A stretch of 64,000 nucleotides of DNA from an uncultured Alphaproteobacteria bacterium (lineage in GTDB: Bacteria > Pseudomonadota > Alphaproteobacteria > Thalassobaculales > Thalassobaculaceae), in contig CALMRI010000020.1 in assembly GCA_937776645.1 (NCBI GenBank), positions 1 to 64,000 of the forward strand, in the 5' to 3' direction. Both the position numbers and the translations under genes were made by a program. The notes beneath the pieces are model-generated. The model made no database searches. It was not told where the DNA came from and saw only the letters and a program-made list of their open reading frames with translations. Shown piece after piece: positions 34,362 to 43,323 of the stretch (the stretch's first letter is position 1; each line of letters starts with the position of its first letter).

Positions 34362-36131
34362 TTAGGAGGTCGCGTCTAAGCGCTGCGGTTCCTCAGACGA
34401 CGCTACTTTCTTAACCGGCTTTGCAACCTCGCCCACGTGCTGTGAAATGGCGCTGATTAACGGCAACATTTCATCGCGCGCGGCGAATTTTTGAATGCCG
34501 CCATCGCGCATCACCATGATGTAGTCGACAACCGCTAGAACGTTCGGGCGATGGAGGATCACCACGACCGTGGTGCCTTGCTCTTTAAGGCGCAACAACG
34601 CACCACTCAGTGCTTTTTCGCCGCTGTCATCGAGATTGGCGTTCGGTTCGTCCAGGACCACGAGTTTGACGTCGCCAAACAGCGCCCGCGCGAGGCCGAT
34701 GCGCTGTTTTTGGCCACCTGAAAGGAAATTCCCGCTGTCACCGACAGGCGTAACCAGCCCCTTGGGCATTCCGCTGACCAAGTCGCGCGCGCCGGCCAAG
34801 TCAATGGCCCGCCAAACCTGCTCTTCGCTCGCCTCTGGATTGAACCGCGACACATTGTCGAACACGGTTCCATCCATCAACTCCACGCTTTGCGGCAAAT
34901 AGCCAAATTGCCGGCCACGATCTCTGGCTTCCCAGGCGTGCAACATGGTGCCATCTAGCCGCACGTCGCCTCCTGTCGGAGCCTCAATCCCAATCAACAA
35001 ACGGGCAAGCGAAGACTTTCCGGACGCTGTCGGACCAACCACAGCCAATGATTCGCCCGGGCTAAGCGAGAAACTGATCCGGTTCAAAATGGCACGGGAT
35101 GCCTCAGCCGGCTGATACACCACGCCGATGACGTCCAATTTACCTTCCGGCGCCGCCGGGGTGATCACTTCCTTCCAGGTTTGTCGATCGGACCGAAGCG
35201 TTTGCCTCAGAAATTTGAGCGTTGCAAACGCGTCGGCAATGCTATCCCAGGAATTTATCAGAATTTCCAACGGCATCACGCAACGGCTGACCAAGAGCAT
35301 CGAGGCCATCATCATACCGGGCGCCATACTGGATGTCGGGTCGAACATCTGCATCATCGCCACAGTCATCACCGCAGCCATGGAGGCCATGCGCATGAAC
35401 TTCACCAAGGCCGAAAATATTCCCGACCGCCGGCTGGCGATGGCCTGCAGATGAACCGCCTGGTCGTTTGACTGACGCCACCCCTTGATGATTCTCCCGG
35501 TCATCCCCAGCGCTTCGGTCGAGTCGGCATTCCTAATCGCCATGGTCGCGACGGTATTGGCCGTACCAGCCGCCCTGCTGGCATTTTCCAATAAACCAGC
35601 GGTGGCGAATTTCTTGCCTAACGTCAGGCCGACGGTGATCAACACCACAACCAGCGCGGTCATCCCAATATAGAAATTTATGAAAAACAGCACCCCAATG
35701 AAGACCGGGACCCACGGGGCGTCCATGGCGACATAAATCTGTGGGCTGCCAATGAAAGAACGCAGACTAATTAGTTTGATAATCAACGTCATATCGCCGG
35801 ACGACCCGCGCGGAACGGATCGTCGGATCGACATTTCGAACAGTCTATGCCCGATCTGGGCGTCGACCCAGCGCGCAACCTTCTCCAGTAAAATCGTGCG
35901 CGCGTAATCGATGACGACCTGGATCACAAGAACCCAAACCACCACGATCAGGAGCATCCACAAGGAATCCACGCTCGATGTGGGAATAACCCGACGAAAG
36001 ACGTTGTACATGTAGAACGGCATCACCAAGATGGCCATATTGGTGATGAAGCTGAAAACGCCGGCGGCGATAAACGCGCCCTTGGAAGCTCGCAACAGAT
36101 CGCCCAGCGGATCCCGGCTGTCTGCCGCCAC
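34362..36131 (-). CDS. Type I secretion system ATPase/permease (PrtD-like)
   Basis: ABC exporter half-transporter of 589 aa. An N-terminal membrane domain (about residues 18-310) is followed by the nucleotide-binding domain: Walker A VVGPTASGKSSLARLLIG, signature FLSGGQKQRIGLARALF, Walker B KLVVLDEPNANLDDSG and H-loop VVILHRPNVLAVVDYI. Walker A has Thr-Ala-Ser in the middle where Ser-Ala-Ala-Gly is usual. The call start is GTG 36131; an ATG at about 36168 in another frame suggests the true start might be upstream if a base is miscalled. No membrane-fusion protein or RTX substrate gene is adjacent; the window's only TolC is 3.4 kb away. Confidence 0.87.
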   Translation of the reverse strand: MAADSRDPLGDLLRASKGAFIAAGVFSFITNMAILVMPFYMYNVFRRVIPTSSVDSLWMLLIVVVWVLVIQVVIDYARTILLEKVARWVDAQIGHRLFEMSIRRSVPRGSSGDMTLIIKLISLRSFIGSPQIYVAMDAPWVPVFIGVLFFINFYIGMTALVVVLITVGLTLGKKFATAGLLENASRAAGTANTVATMAIRNADSTEALGMTGRIIKGWRQSNDQAVHLQAIASRRSGIFSALVKFMRMASMAAVMTVAMMQMFDPTSSMAPGMMMASMLLVSRCVMPLEILINSWDSIADAFATLKFLRQTLRSDRQTWKEVITPAAPEGKLDVIGVVYQPAEASRAILNRISFSLSPGESLAVVGPTASGKSSLARLLIGIEAPTGGDVRLDGTMLHAWEARDRGRQFGYLPQSVELMDGTVFDNVSRFNPEASEEQVWRAIDLAGARDLVSGMPKGLVTPVGDSGNFLSGGQKQRIGLARALFGDVKLVVLDEPNANLDDSGEKALSGALLRLKEQGTTVVVILHRPNVLAVVDYIMVMRDGGIQKFAARDEMLPLISAISQHVGEVAKPVKKVASSEEPQRLDATS

Positions 36132-36387
36132 CGATCGATTCCAACCTCTCGGAGTTGGTCGCCGCCATCGTCTTAGATCCTCACGTCTTGTATAATATCA
36201 GAACCACAGGCCGGACGCGCCGCCTTGGTCGATTGGTCTTCAAAATACCCAATTTGGCAAACTATCGTGCGCCGCAACGGCCCCAGGGTAACCCATGGCC
36301 ACCCTATGCGACGGCGCATGCATAGCGCTCGGATCAAGGGAACACAAGCGCCGCGCCAACCGTTTTGCAAGGCCAAACGATCAATAC

Positions 36388-37554
36388 TCATGCGGCCCCT
36401 CCCGGCTCGCTGACCACACCGGCATCTAGAAGCCCGCCGATCTCCTCGGCCGTATAGTCGTGATCGACTAGCACCGAGCGGGTATCACTACCGATTCCCG
36501 GCGCGATACCCTCAAACGGCAATCCTCCGGGAAGTCGGGGCATCGGCACAACGCCAACGCCGGGCTGCTCCAGCATATCGTAGGCACTCGTCGCCTGAAC
36601 CTGCGGATCCTCAAGCCAATCGCCGCAATCATTGACCGGACTGGCCAGCACGCCCGCGTCGGTACAGCGCTCAGCCCACTCCGCCGTGGTGGCGGTCAAA
36701 AATCGCTCCTGCAGGATCGCCATAAGCTCTTGGAGATTCTGCGCCCGGCGTTCAAAATTCGCGAATCGGGGGGCCTGTGGCAGGTCTGGCAATCCGACGA
36801 GCTTGGCAAGCTGGGCGAAATTTTCCTCTTTAACCAAGGCGACCGCGATCCAACCATTGCTGGTCCGGTAACTGCCGGTCGGCGCATTGAGCGGCGGCAC
36901 CGGCCCGCCGCTTAAATGAAAGTCGGCGATATTCGGGGTGAGCAAAAGCGCCGCCGATTGCAACAGGCTGACATCCAGCAATCGCGCCTCCTTGACCCCG
37001 CCGAACAGGGCCATCGACGTTGCCTGAAAGGCGCAAAGCCCGGTCAAGGCATCGACCATCGTGGTTCCGACCCGATGCGGGCGGCCATCCATGTCCTTGT
37101 TAATCGCCACCAGTCCGGAAAATGCCTGCAGCACCGTGTCGGAGCCCGGTCGCTTTACATAAGGTCCGGATTGCCCGAAACCGCTAACGGAAACATAGAG
37201 AATCCGGGGGCTAAGCGCCTTTACGTCCTCGAAACCGATGCCCAGTCGGTCGACCACGCCGGGGCGAAAATTCTCCAACACCACGTCCGAACGCGCCGCA
37301 ATCCGGTGGACGATCTCCAACCCGCGAGGATCTTTCATATCAACCGCGATCCCGCGCTTGCCCCAGTTATAAGTGATCGAATAAGCAGTCTGGTCGCCGC
37401 GTGCCTCACCCAAGCCGCGCATCCAGTCACCGCTCAACGGTTCAACCTTCACGACCTCGGCGCCATATTGCGCCAACAGCAGCCCGCAATACGGCGCGGC
37501 GACTCCCTGGCCCAGATCCAGCACCCGGATGCCCGCCAAAGGTTTATCCGTCAT
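36388..37554 (-). CDS. CaiB/BaiF (class III) CoA-transferase family protein
   Basis: Class III CoA-transferase, 388 aa from ATG 37554 (MTDKPLAGIRVLDLGQGVAA). Conserved segments include PYCGLLLAQYGAEVVKVEPL, NWGKRGIAVDMKDPRGLEIV, RSDVVLENFRPGVVDRLGIG, LYVSVSGFGQSGPYVKRPGS (region of the catalytic Asp appears as GSDTVLQAFSG) and VDALTGLCAFQATSMALFGG. Family members move CoA between carboxylic acids such as formate, carnitine or mesaconate; the substrate is not deducible. It diverges from the GNAT gene. Confidence 0.92.
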   Translation of the reverse strand: MTDKPLAGIRVLDLGQGVAAPYCGLLLAQYGAEVVKVEPLSGDWMRGLGEARGDQTAYSITYNWGKRGIAVDMKDPRGLEIVHRIAARSDVVLENFRPGVVDRLGIGFEDVKALSPRILYVSVSGFGQSGPYVKRPGSDTVLQAFSGLVAINKDMDGRPHRVGTTMVDALTGLCAFQATSMALFGGVKEARLLDVSLLQSAALLLTPNIADFHLSGGPVPPLNAPTGSYRTSNGWIAVALVKEENFAQLAKLVGLPDLPQAPRFANFERRAQNLQELMAILQERFLTATTAEWAERCTDAGVLASPVNDCGDWLEDPQVQATSAYDMLEQPGVGVVPMPRLPGGLPFEGIAPGIGSDTRSVLVDHDYTAEEIGGLLDAGVVSEPGGAA

Positions 37555-37754
37555 CGTCTCGCACCTCATTCTACTAACTCTTTCACGCCCACCGATGATA
37601 GCACCGACCGCGTCCCAGGTCGCGGCGCGCGCGCGCCTTGGCTGAATTGCACCACTGGCGGCGTTGACACCGCCGGATGGTGTCGCCATCGTCAGTGCTC
37701 GACCGGCTAGACTTACCAGCCTGGCTTAGATGCTGCAGCTTTGCTTGGATACCA

Positions 37755-38327
37755 ATGGACGCGGATCGCAAAACACCCCGGTCGGGCAAGGTAACCGAGC
37801 CGGCCCCATCCGCCGCCCCTCGCCCGGCGTTGGAAATCCGCCTGGCAACCCCAGCAGATGCCGACACCCTTGCCTGGCTGACCCAGGAATTGTTGACCTT
37901 TTACGGCCTTCCGTCACGCTATCAGCGCTCCTATATGACCCACGCCATCGCCAAGGGGGCGTTCGGTGAGAAAGCCAGGCTCCAGGTCTTCCTTGCCTTC
38001 GACGCCGATATTGCCGTCGGTTTCCTGGCCTTCTCGGAAATGTTCGCTCTGGCGACCTGTCAGCAAAGCCTTTTCATTCAGGATCTGTTCGTCGCTCGCA
38101 AGGCCCGTGGCGCCGGCGCCGGCCGGGCGATGATGGACGCTCTGGTGCACCACGCCCATGACCATGGCGTCACCCAGATTGATTGGACAGCCGATCCCTG
38201 GAACAGCAAGGCAGCGCGTTTCTATGACCGAATGGGACCCTTGCTCAAGAGCGAGAAAATCTTCTACCGCCTGCCACAAGACCGCCTAATGTCGATTATG
38301 AGAAATATAAAACAACCGCCTGATTAA
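37755..38327 (+). CDS. GNAT family N-acetyltransferase
   Basis: A 190-aa GNAT acetyltransferase, ATG 37755 chosen (MDADRKTPRSGKV). After a ~25-residue polar tail the fold starts LEIRLATPADADTLAWLTQE; the acetyl-CoA loop is LFVARKARGAGAGRAMMDAL, with AGAGRA in the pyrophosphate-binding position, and NSKAARFYDRMG is motif B. Diamine/polyamine-type acetyltransferases have a similar length. Substrate unknown. Confidence 0.87.
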   Translation: MDADRKTPRSGKVTEPAPSAAPRPALEIRLATPADADTLAWLTQELLTFYGLPSRYQRSYMTHAIAKGAFGEKARLQVFLAFDADIAVGFLAFSEMFALATCQQSLFIQDLFVARKARGAGAGRAMMDALVHHAHDHGVTQIDWTADPWNSKAARFYDRMGPLLKSEKIFYRLPQDRLMSIMRNIKQPPD

Positions 38328-38427
38328 AATAAGTATTTAATTTTGAATTTTCCCGACTGGTCCGACTGATCGAGGCTATGTAAGCTGTTCATCATTCTAC
38401 TGGACGTAGACCGCTAGGACATTGAGC

Positions 38428-39429
38428 ATGGATATTCGCGACGGTTTCATTGGCAGCATCGGTAATACGCCGCTGATCAAGCTGCAGCAAGCCTCGGAAC
38501 GCACGGGCTGCACGATCCTCGGGAAGGCCGAATTTCTTAATCCCGGCGGCTCAGTCAAGGACCGGGCGGCGCTGGCGATTATCCGCGACGCCGAGGCCCG
38601 CGGCGCGCTGCAACCTGGCGGCGTCATCGTCGAAGGAACCGCCGGCAATACCGGCATTGGCATATCCCTGGTCGGCAATGCGCTCGGCTATCGCTCGGTC
38701 ATTGTCATGCCGGAAACGCAGAGCCAGGAAAAAAAGGACATGCTGCGGCTTTGCGGAGCCGATCTGCGGCTCGTGCCGGCAGTCCCCTATAAGGACCCCA
38801 ACAACTACGTACGGCTTTCCGGACGCATCGCCGAGGATCTGGCGAAAACCGAACCGAATGGCGCGGTCTGGGCCAATCAGTTCGACAATATCGCCAATCG
38901 CCAAGGCCATTACGAGACCACCGGACCGGAGATCTGGGAACAAACTGACGGCAAGGTCGACGGATTCATTTGCTCGGTCGGCTCCGGCGGCACACTCGGC
39001 GGCGTCGGGATGGCGTTAAAGGAACGTAACAAATCGGTACGAATCGGGTTGGCGGATCCGATGGGTTCGGCGATCTTCAACTACTATGCCCATGGCGAGC
39101 TAAAATCCGAGGGCAGTTCGATCACCGAGGGCATCGGTCAGGGCCGAATCACCAAGAATCTCGAGGGTGTGCCGATCGATGACTGGTTCCAGATCCCCGA
39201 CGAGGAAGCCTTGCCGCTGATTTTCGATATGCTGCTGCATGAAGGTCTTTGCATGGGCGGCTCGACCGGGATCAATGTCGCCGGCGCCATTCAAATGGCC
39301 CAGAAAATGGGTCCGGGACACACGATCGTCACTGTGCTTTGCGACTGGGGTCATCGCTATCAGAGCACGCTGTTCAACCCGGAATTCCTACACGAGAAGA
39401 ACCTGCCGCTGCCCTCCTGGCTGATCTGA
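38428..39429 (+). CDS. cysK: Cysteine synthase (O-acetylserine sulfhydrylase family)
   Basis: PLP-dependent beta-family enzyme, 333 aa, making L-cysteine from O-acetylserine and sulfide. PLP lysine is K44 in FLNPGGSVKDRAAL; the substrate loop is VEGTAGNTGIGISLVG, the PLP phosphate-binding GSGGTLGGVG is present, and the C-terminal LCDWGHRYQSTLFNPEFL matches the alphaproteobacterial group of this family. I start at ATG 38428; the TTG six bases upstream is also in frame. The next gene is a sulfurtransferase, so the pair probably handles cysteine sulfur. Confidence 0.92.
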   Translation: MDIRDGFIGSIGNTPLIKLQQASERTGCTILGKAEFLNPGGSVKDRAALAIIRDAEARGALQPGGVIVEGTAGNTGIGISLVGNALGYRSVIVMPETQSQEKKDMLRLCGADLRLVPAVPYKDPNNYVRLSGRIAEDLAKTEPNGAVWANQFDNIANRQGHYETTGPEIWEQTDGKVDGFICSVGSGGTLGGVGMALKERNKSVRIGLADPMGSAIFNYYAHGELKSEGSSITEGIGQGRITKNLEGVPIDDWFQIPDEEALPLIFDMLLHEGLCMGGSTGINVAGAIQMAQKMGPGHTIVTVLCDWGHRYQSTLFNPEFLHEKNLPLPSWLI

Positions 39430-39482
39430 CACCGAGGCAAAGGCCTCACCCACCAAGAGTTACCATCTCAAGGACCAAACCA

Positions 39483-40337
39483 ATGCCCCATGCAAATCCC
39501 GACGCGCTGGTTTCTACCGACTGGCTGGCTGACAACCTGGATAACCCGGCAATCAGCATTCTCGACGGGACCTATCACCTGCCAACCGCCGGGCGTGACG
39601 CGGCAGCGGAATTCGCGCTCAAGCATCTGCCTGGCGCCGCCCGCTTTGATATCGACGATATCTCCGACAAGGACGACGCCCTGCCGCATATGATCCCCTC
39701 AGCCGAGCTCTTCGCCTCCAAGGTCTCCGCCCTGGGGATTACCAATGAGCATCGGGTCATCGTCTATGACGTCTACGGCATGCAGAGCGCGGCGCGAACC
39801 TGGTGGATGTTCCGGGTCTTCGGCCATGACAATGTCACGGTGCTGAACGGCGGCCTACCGAAATGGGAGGCCGAGGACCGGCCAGTCACCGCCGCGACCG
39901 GCCCCCGATCGGTCAGCCGTTTCCAAGCCGGTTTTCACTCGCAATTGGTACGCGGGATCGATGATGTCCGCCGCACCGTCGACACGGGCGATGCGCAAAT
40001 TATTGACGCCCGGTCCGCCGGACGCTTTACCGCCGCCGAGCCGGAGCCGCGCGCCGTGATGCGTTCCGGCCATATGCCGGGGGCGTTGAGCCTGCCGTTC
40101 ACCGATCTTCTGGACGCCCCGCATCGCACCTTCAAGGATACCGAGGCGATCCGCGAGCGGGTTCGGGTGGCTAATATCGACCTTGATAAACCGATCACCA
40201 TCAGCTGCGGCTCCGGGGTCACCGCGTGTGCGGTTTCGCTGGGGCTATTCCTAATCGGCAAAGAAGACGCCGCGGTCTATGACGGCTCATGGAGCGAATG
40301 GGGCGACCGCTCGGATACACCCGTGGTCACCGATTGA
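39483..40337 (+). CDS. sseA: 3-mercaptopyruvate/thiosulfate sulfurtransferase (two rhodanese domains)
   Basis: Two-domain rhodanese-like sulfurtransferase, 284 aa from ATG 39483. The first, non-catalytic domain has VSTDWLADNLDNPAISILDG and YDVYGMQSAARTWWMFRVFG; the second has the active loop ISCGSGVTACAVSLGL with the nucleophile cysteine near residue 242. CGSGVTA is the loop found in mercaptopyruvate sulfurtransferases. It follows cysteine synthase by 53 bases, consistent with a cysteine-degradation or sulfur-relay role. Confidence 0.93.
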   Translation: MPHANPDALVSTDWLADNLDNPAISILDGTYHLPTAGRDAAAEFALKHLPGAARFDIDDISDKDDALPHMIPSAELFASKVSALGITNEHRVIVYDVYGMQSAARTWWMFRVFGHDNVTVLNGGLPKWEAEDRPVTAATGPRSVSRFQAGFHSQLVRGIDDVRRTVDTGDAQIIDARSAGRFTAAEPEPRAVMRSGHMPGALSLPFTDLLDAPHRTFKDTEAIRERVRVANIDLDKPITISCGSGVTACAVSLGLFLIGKEDAAVYDGSWSEWGDRSDTPVVTD

Positions 40338-40377
40338 GCCGCGGCCGAGGTCACCAGGGATGCCCCAGGAATGAATA

Positions 40378-41475
40378 ATGCCAGAGATTAAAATCCGCGC
40401 CGCCGGTGATCGCGATATCGAGGATATCGTTTCCTTGTGGCACGCCGCCGGGCTGACGGTTCCGCATAACGACCCCTATGAGGATATTCTTTTCTGCCGG
40501 GCCTCACGGCATGGGGCGGTGCTGCTGGGGACCGTCGGCGGAGTGATTGTCGCCAGCGTCCTGGTCGGCCATGACGGCCATCGTGGCTGGATCTATTATG
40601 TCGCCGTAGATCCCGACCACCAAGGCCAGGGCCACGACGCCTCCATCCTTGCGGCGGGCGAGGCCTGGCTAACCACGCGGGGCGTCCCCAAGGCACAATT
40701 GATAATCCGTGAGACCAACACACGGGTGCGCGCCTTCTATGACGCCCATGGATATGCCGAGGAACCCCGATTGATCATGTCGAAGCGCTTCATCGACCAT
40801 ACCGGCTGGGAGCGACAATATTCGAAGAGCCGAGATCCGGACGAGCACGCCGAAGGCCGAAACGCCCGACTTCCAGATTCCCCGCTTCGAGATGGCGGCA
40901 TAACCACGACAGTCACCTATCTTGAGATGCTCGCAAGGCCGACCCGACCGACGGTTCCGGCGCCAATGAAGCCCAAGACCTCATTGATCCAGGCAGCGAA
41001 CCCGACCGTCGGCTTCTACCGTTTCCTCTATAACACCGTCGGCGAACCCTGGACATGGATGGAACGTCGGTTGATGGGTGACGAGGCGCTGACGAAGACG
41101 ATCACCGCGTCGGGCGTCGAGATTTATGTCCTATCGGTCGATGGTGTCCCGGCCGGCTTTGGCGAAATCAATCGCGGGGTTAAAGCCGATGAGGTCGAGT
41201 TGAGCTATTTCGGCTTGATGCCCGACTTTATCGGCATCGGGCTGGGTTGGTATTTCCTCAACGCGATAATCGACATCGCTTGGGCCAATGAGCCGAAGCG
41301 GATTTGGGTGCACACCTGTGACCTAGATCACTACCGGGCGATTGGCGTTTACCAAAAGGCCGGTTTCAGGGTGTTCGGCCAAGCCCTGGAAACCCTGCCC
41401 GATCCCCGCGCGGCGGGGCTACCGCTGCCGCGTCCGCCCAGCGAACGCAACACCAGCGCCTCCTTGACTGGATAA
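40378..41475 (+). CDS. Tandem GNAT acetyltransferases, apparent fusion
   Basis: One open frame of 365 codons encodes two GNAT domains. The first (residues 1-140) is YpeA-like, with YVAVDPDHQGQGHDASIL and IRETNTRVRAFYDAHGYAEE. The second (about 180-345) starts ITTTVTYLEMLARPTRPTVP and has GLMPDFIGIGLGWYFLNAII and AIGVYQKAGFRVFGQ. In relatives these are separate proteins. Here the first ends, in another frame, as TPDFQIPRFEMAA with TAA at about 40901-40903, and the second would begin at an ATA codon overlapping that stop. So the fusion may result from a frameshift between about 40800 and 40890 combined with a changed start codon. Substrates unknown. Confidence 0.75.
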   Translation: MPEIKIRAAGDRDIEDIVSLWHAAGLTVPHNDPYEDILFCRASRHGAVLLGTVGGVIVASVLVGHDGHRGWIYYVAVDPDHQGQGHDASILAAGEAWLTTRGVPKAQLIIRETNTRVRAFYDAHGYAEEPRLIMSKRFIDHTGWERQYSKSRDPDEHAEGRNARLPDSPLRDGGITTTVTYLEMLARPTRPTVPAPMKPKTSLIQAANPTVGFYRFLYNTVGEPWTWMERRLMGDEALTKTITASGVEIYVLSVDGVPAGFGEINRGVKADEVELSYFGLMPDFIGIGLGWYFLNAIIDIAWANEPKRIWVHTCDLDHYRAIGVYQKAGFRVFGQALETLPDPRAAGLPLPRPPSERNTSASLTG

Positions 41476-41519
41476 CTCCAGACCGCCGCCACGGTGATAT
41501 CGATAAACCGCTAGACCGC

Positions 41520-42314
41520 TCAGCCGATCTTTGACGACAAGCCGCCATCGACCGGCATGATCAGTCCGGTGACATAGTTTGCTTCGTCCGAGGCCAGGAA
41601 GACCGCCGCGTTCGCGACATCCCAGGCGGTGCCCATGCGCCGCAACAGCGGCACTCGGTCGTGCCGACCTTGGCGCACCACGTTACGGTCCACATTCTGC
41701 TCGCGCGCCCGGCGTTCGATCGCCATCGGGGTATCCATGAGACCCGGCAGGATCGCGTTCGCCCGAATGCCAAACTCGGCGTTTTCCATCGCCAAATGAT
41801 GGGTCATCGTGTTCACCGCTCCCTTACTCGTTTTGTAGGCAATACTGTTATGCGCGCAGATCGAGGCAATCGAGGAGATATTGATAATCACCCCCGAGCC
41901 CTGTTGACGCATCACCGGCAGGACATGCTTGCAGGTCATGAACATGCCCTTCAGGTTCATCGTCATCAGCCGGTCCCAGATCTCCGCATCCATGTTCACC
42001 GTCGTGTCGTCGCCCTCGGAGCGACCGACATTGTTGTGCAAGATATCGATCCGACCATAATAATTCACACAGGCTTGGGCCAACGCCTTGCAATCGGCCT
42101 CATCGGTGATATCGGCAGCCTGGACCTGCCCGCCACCACCGGCATCCTCGATCATCTTCATGGTATCGGCGGCCCAATCCGGGTTTTTGTCGACCAACAG
42201 CACTTTCGCGCCTTCCTGGGCGTAGCGAATCGCCGCCGCGCGGCCATTGCCCATGGTCTCGCCGGGCTGCTGCCCAGCACCGACAATAATCGCTACCTTG
42301 TCCTTGAGCCGCAT
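41520..42314 (-). CDS. Short-chain dehydrogenase/reductase
   Basis: Classical SDR oxidoreductase of 264 aa from ATG 42314. The cofactor motif is VAIIVGAGQQPGETMGNGRA, longer than the usual TGxxxGxG, followed by the NNVG-type motif ILHNNVGRSEG. Catalytic residues are Ser in INISSIASICAH and YKTSK. LPGLMDTPMAIERRAREQNV and FLASDEANYVTGLIMPVDGG complete the fold. Substrate not deducible. It is convergent with the GNAT gene. Confidence 0.92.
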   Translation of the reverse strand: MRLKDKVAIIVGAGQQPGETMGNGRAAAIRYAQEGAKVLLVDKNPDWAADTMKMIEDAGGGGQVQAADITDEADCKALAQACVNYYGRIDILHNNVGRSEGDDTTVNMDAEIWDRLMTMNLKGMFMTCKHVLPVMRQQGSGVIINISSIASICAHNSIAYKTSKGAVNTMTHHLAMENAEFGIRANAILPGLMDTPMAIERRAREQNVDRNVVRQGRHDRVPLLRRMGTAWDVANAAVFLASDEANYVTGLIMPVDGGLSSKIG

Positions 42315-42423
42315 GGTCAAATTCCTTCCCTGCGTGTTGGCGTTCCTGTCACTAACTTGTAGACCGCCCCGCCGGGGTGCCAAAGTCTGGAACGCTCCCA
42401 ACAGCCCCCAACCCTCGCCGCCA

Positions 42424-43157
42424 TCACAAGGATGGTGCCCGGACGGTCAGCAACCGGCGCAGCGCCCTAAATGCCTCAATCACTTCCGCTAAATCAAACT
42501 GCTCGAGCAGATCAAAGGCGATGATTCGGATGCATTGCCAGAGTGTGTCGATGGTGCGGGCGGCTCGGCTCGGAGCGCGGGCTTGAACTTCGAGAAAGCC
42601 ATCGCCCCTTCCAGAACCCAGGGGCGGCAACCAGGAAACGTCGGCCGACCTTGCAGCCGAGTCATCTTGGTGTTCGCCCCACTTTCATCCAGGAACACCA
42701 GGCGCAGGGGATCAATCCTGGCCTGGGCCACCCACCAGCCACTCCGGCGGGCGGCCACGTCCGGACGGTCTTGCTCGGCTGCGCGAGGTGTTTATTTTGA
42801 ACGACAGACCCAGCCGACCAACCGCGCTCCAGACTGCCCCATCACTCAGCCGAGCCTGGTGTTCGGCCACGAACCGATCCTGCAACCGTGCCAGCGTGAT
42901 ATCCGGATGGGCCTCGATATGTACCGCAATCGCCACGCGCATCCGCCAACCGCCGAAAGCTTGCGCCGGCGATGGCCCAGGTTCGGGTTTGGCCCGCTGT
43001 CACCGGTGTTCCAGCGACGGCCAGACATCTTGTAGATGTAGGAAATGCTCACATCGAACAACGCCGCCGCCTTATAAGCCCCAAGGCCACCATCCACTGA
43101 TGCTAGAACATGGTCCCTCAAATCTTGTGAATAAGCCTGACCGTGCGTACACGACAT
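42424..43157 (-). pseudogene. IS630-family transposase remnant
   Basis: Broken pieces of an IS630 transposase on the minus strand in three frames. The N-terminal helix-turn-helix reads MSCTHGQAYSQDLRDHVLAS and DGGLGAYKAAALFDVSISYI; the next frame gives MRVAIAVHIEAHPDITLARL and QARLSDGAVWSAVGRLGLSF; the third gives PLRLVFLDESGANTKMTRLQ with the first catalytic Asp-Glu region. The middle of the DDE domain is missing: the frame passes to an IS630-like C-terminal piece (RAARTIDTLWQCI) within about 120 bases. Several frameshifts plus an internal deletion mean real decay. Terminal inverted repeats were not identified. Confidence 0.85.
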
Positions 43158-43323
43158 CCCAGCCTCCCACAACATTTCGATATCGGGACCGAGATTCACA
43201 CATCAACAGGAAAAGAAATCCTATAATTGATCCTACTCAACCCGAGGGTGCTCTAGATTCACCCGCCAAGACCGGGGCGCTTCGAGTAATATTGTCAGCT
43301 TGGGTGGGGTGTCTGGCTCGCCG

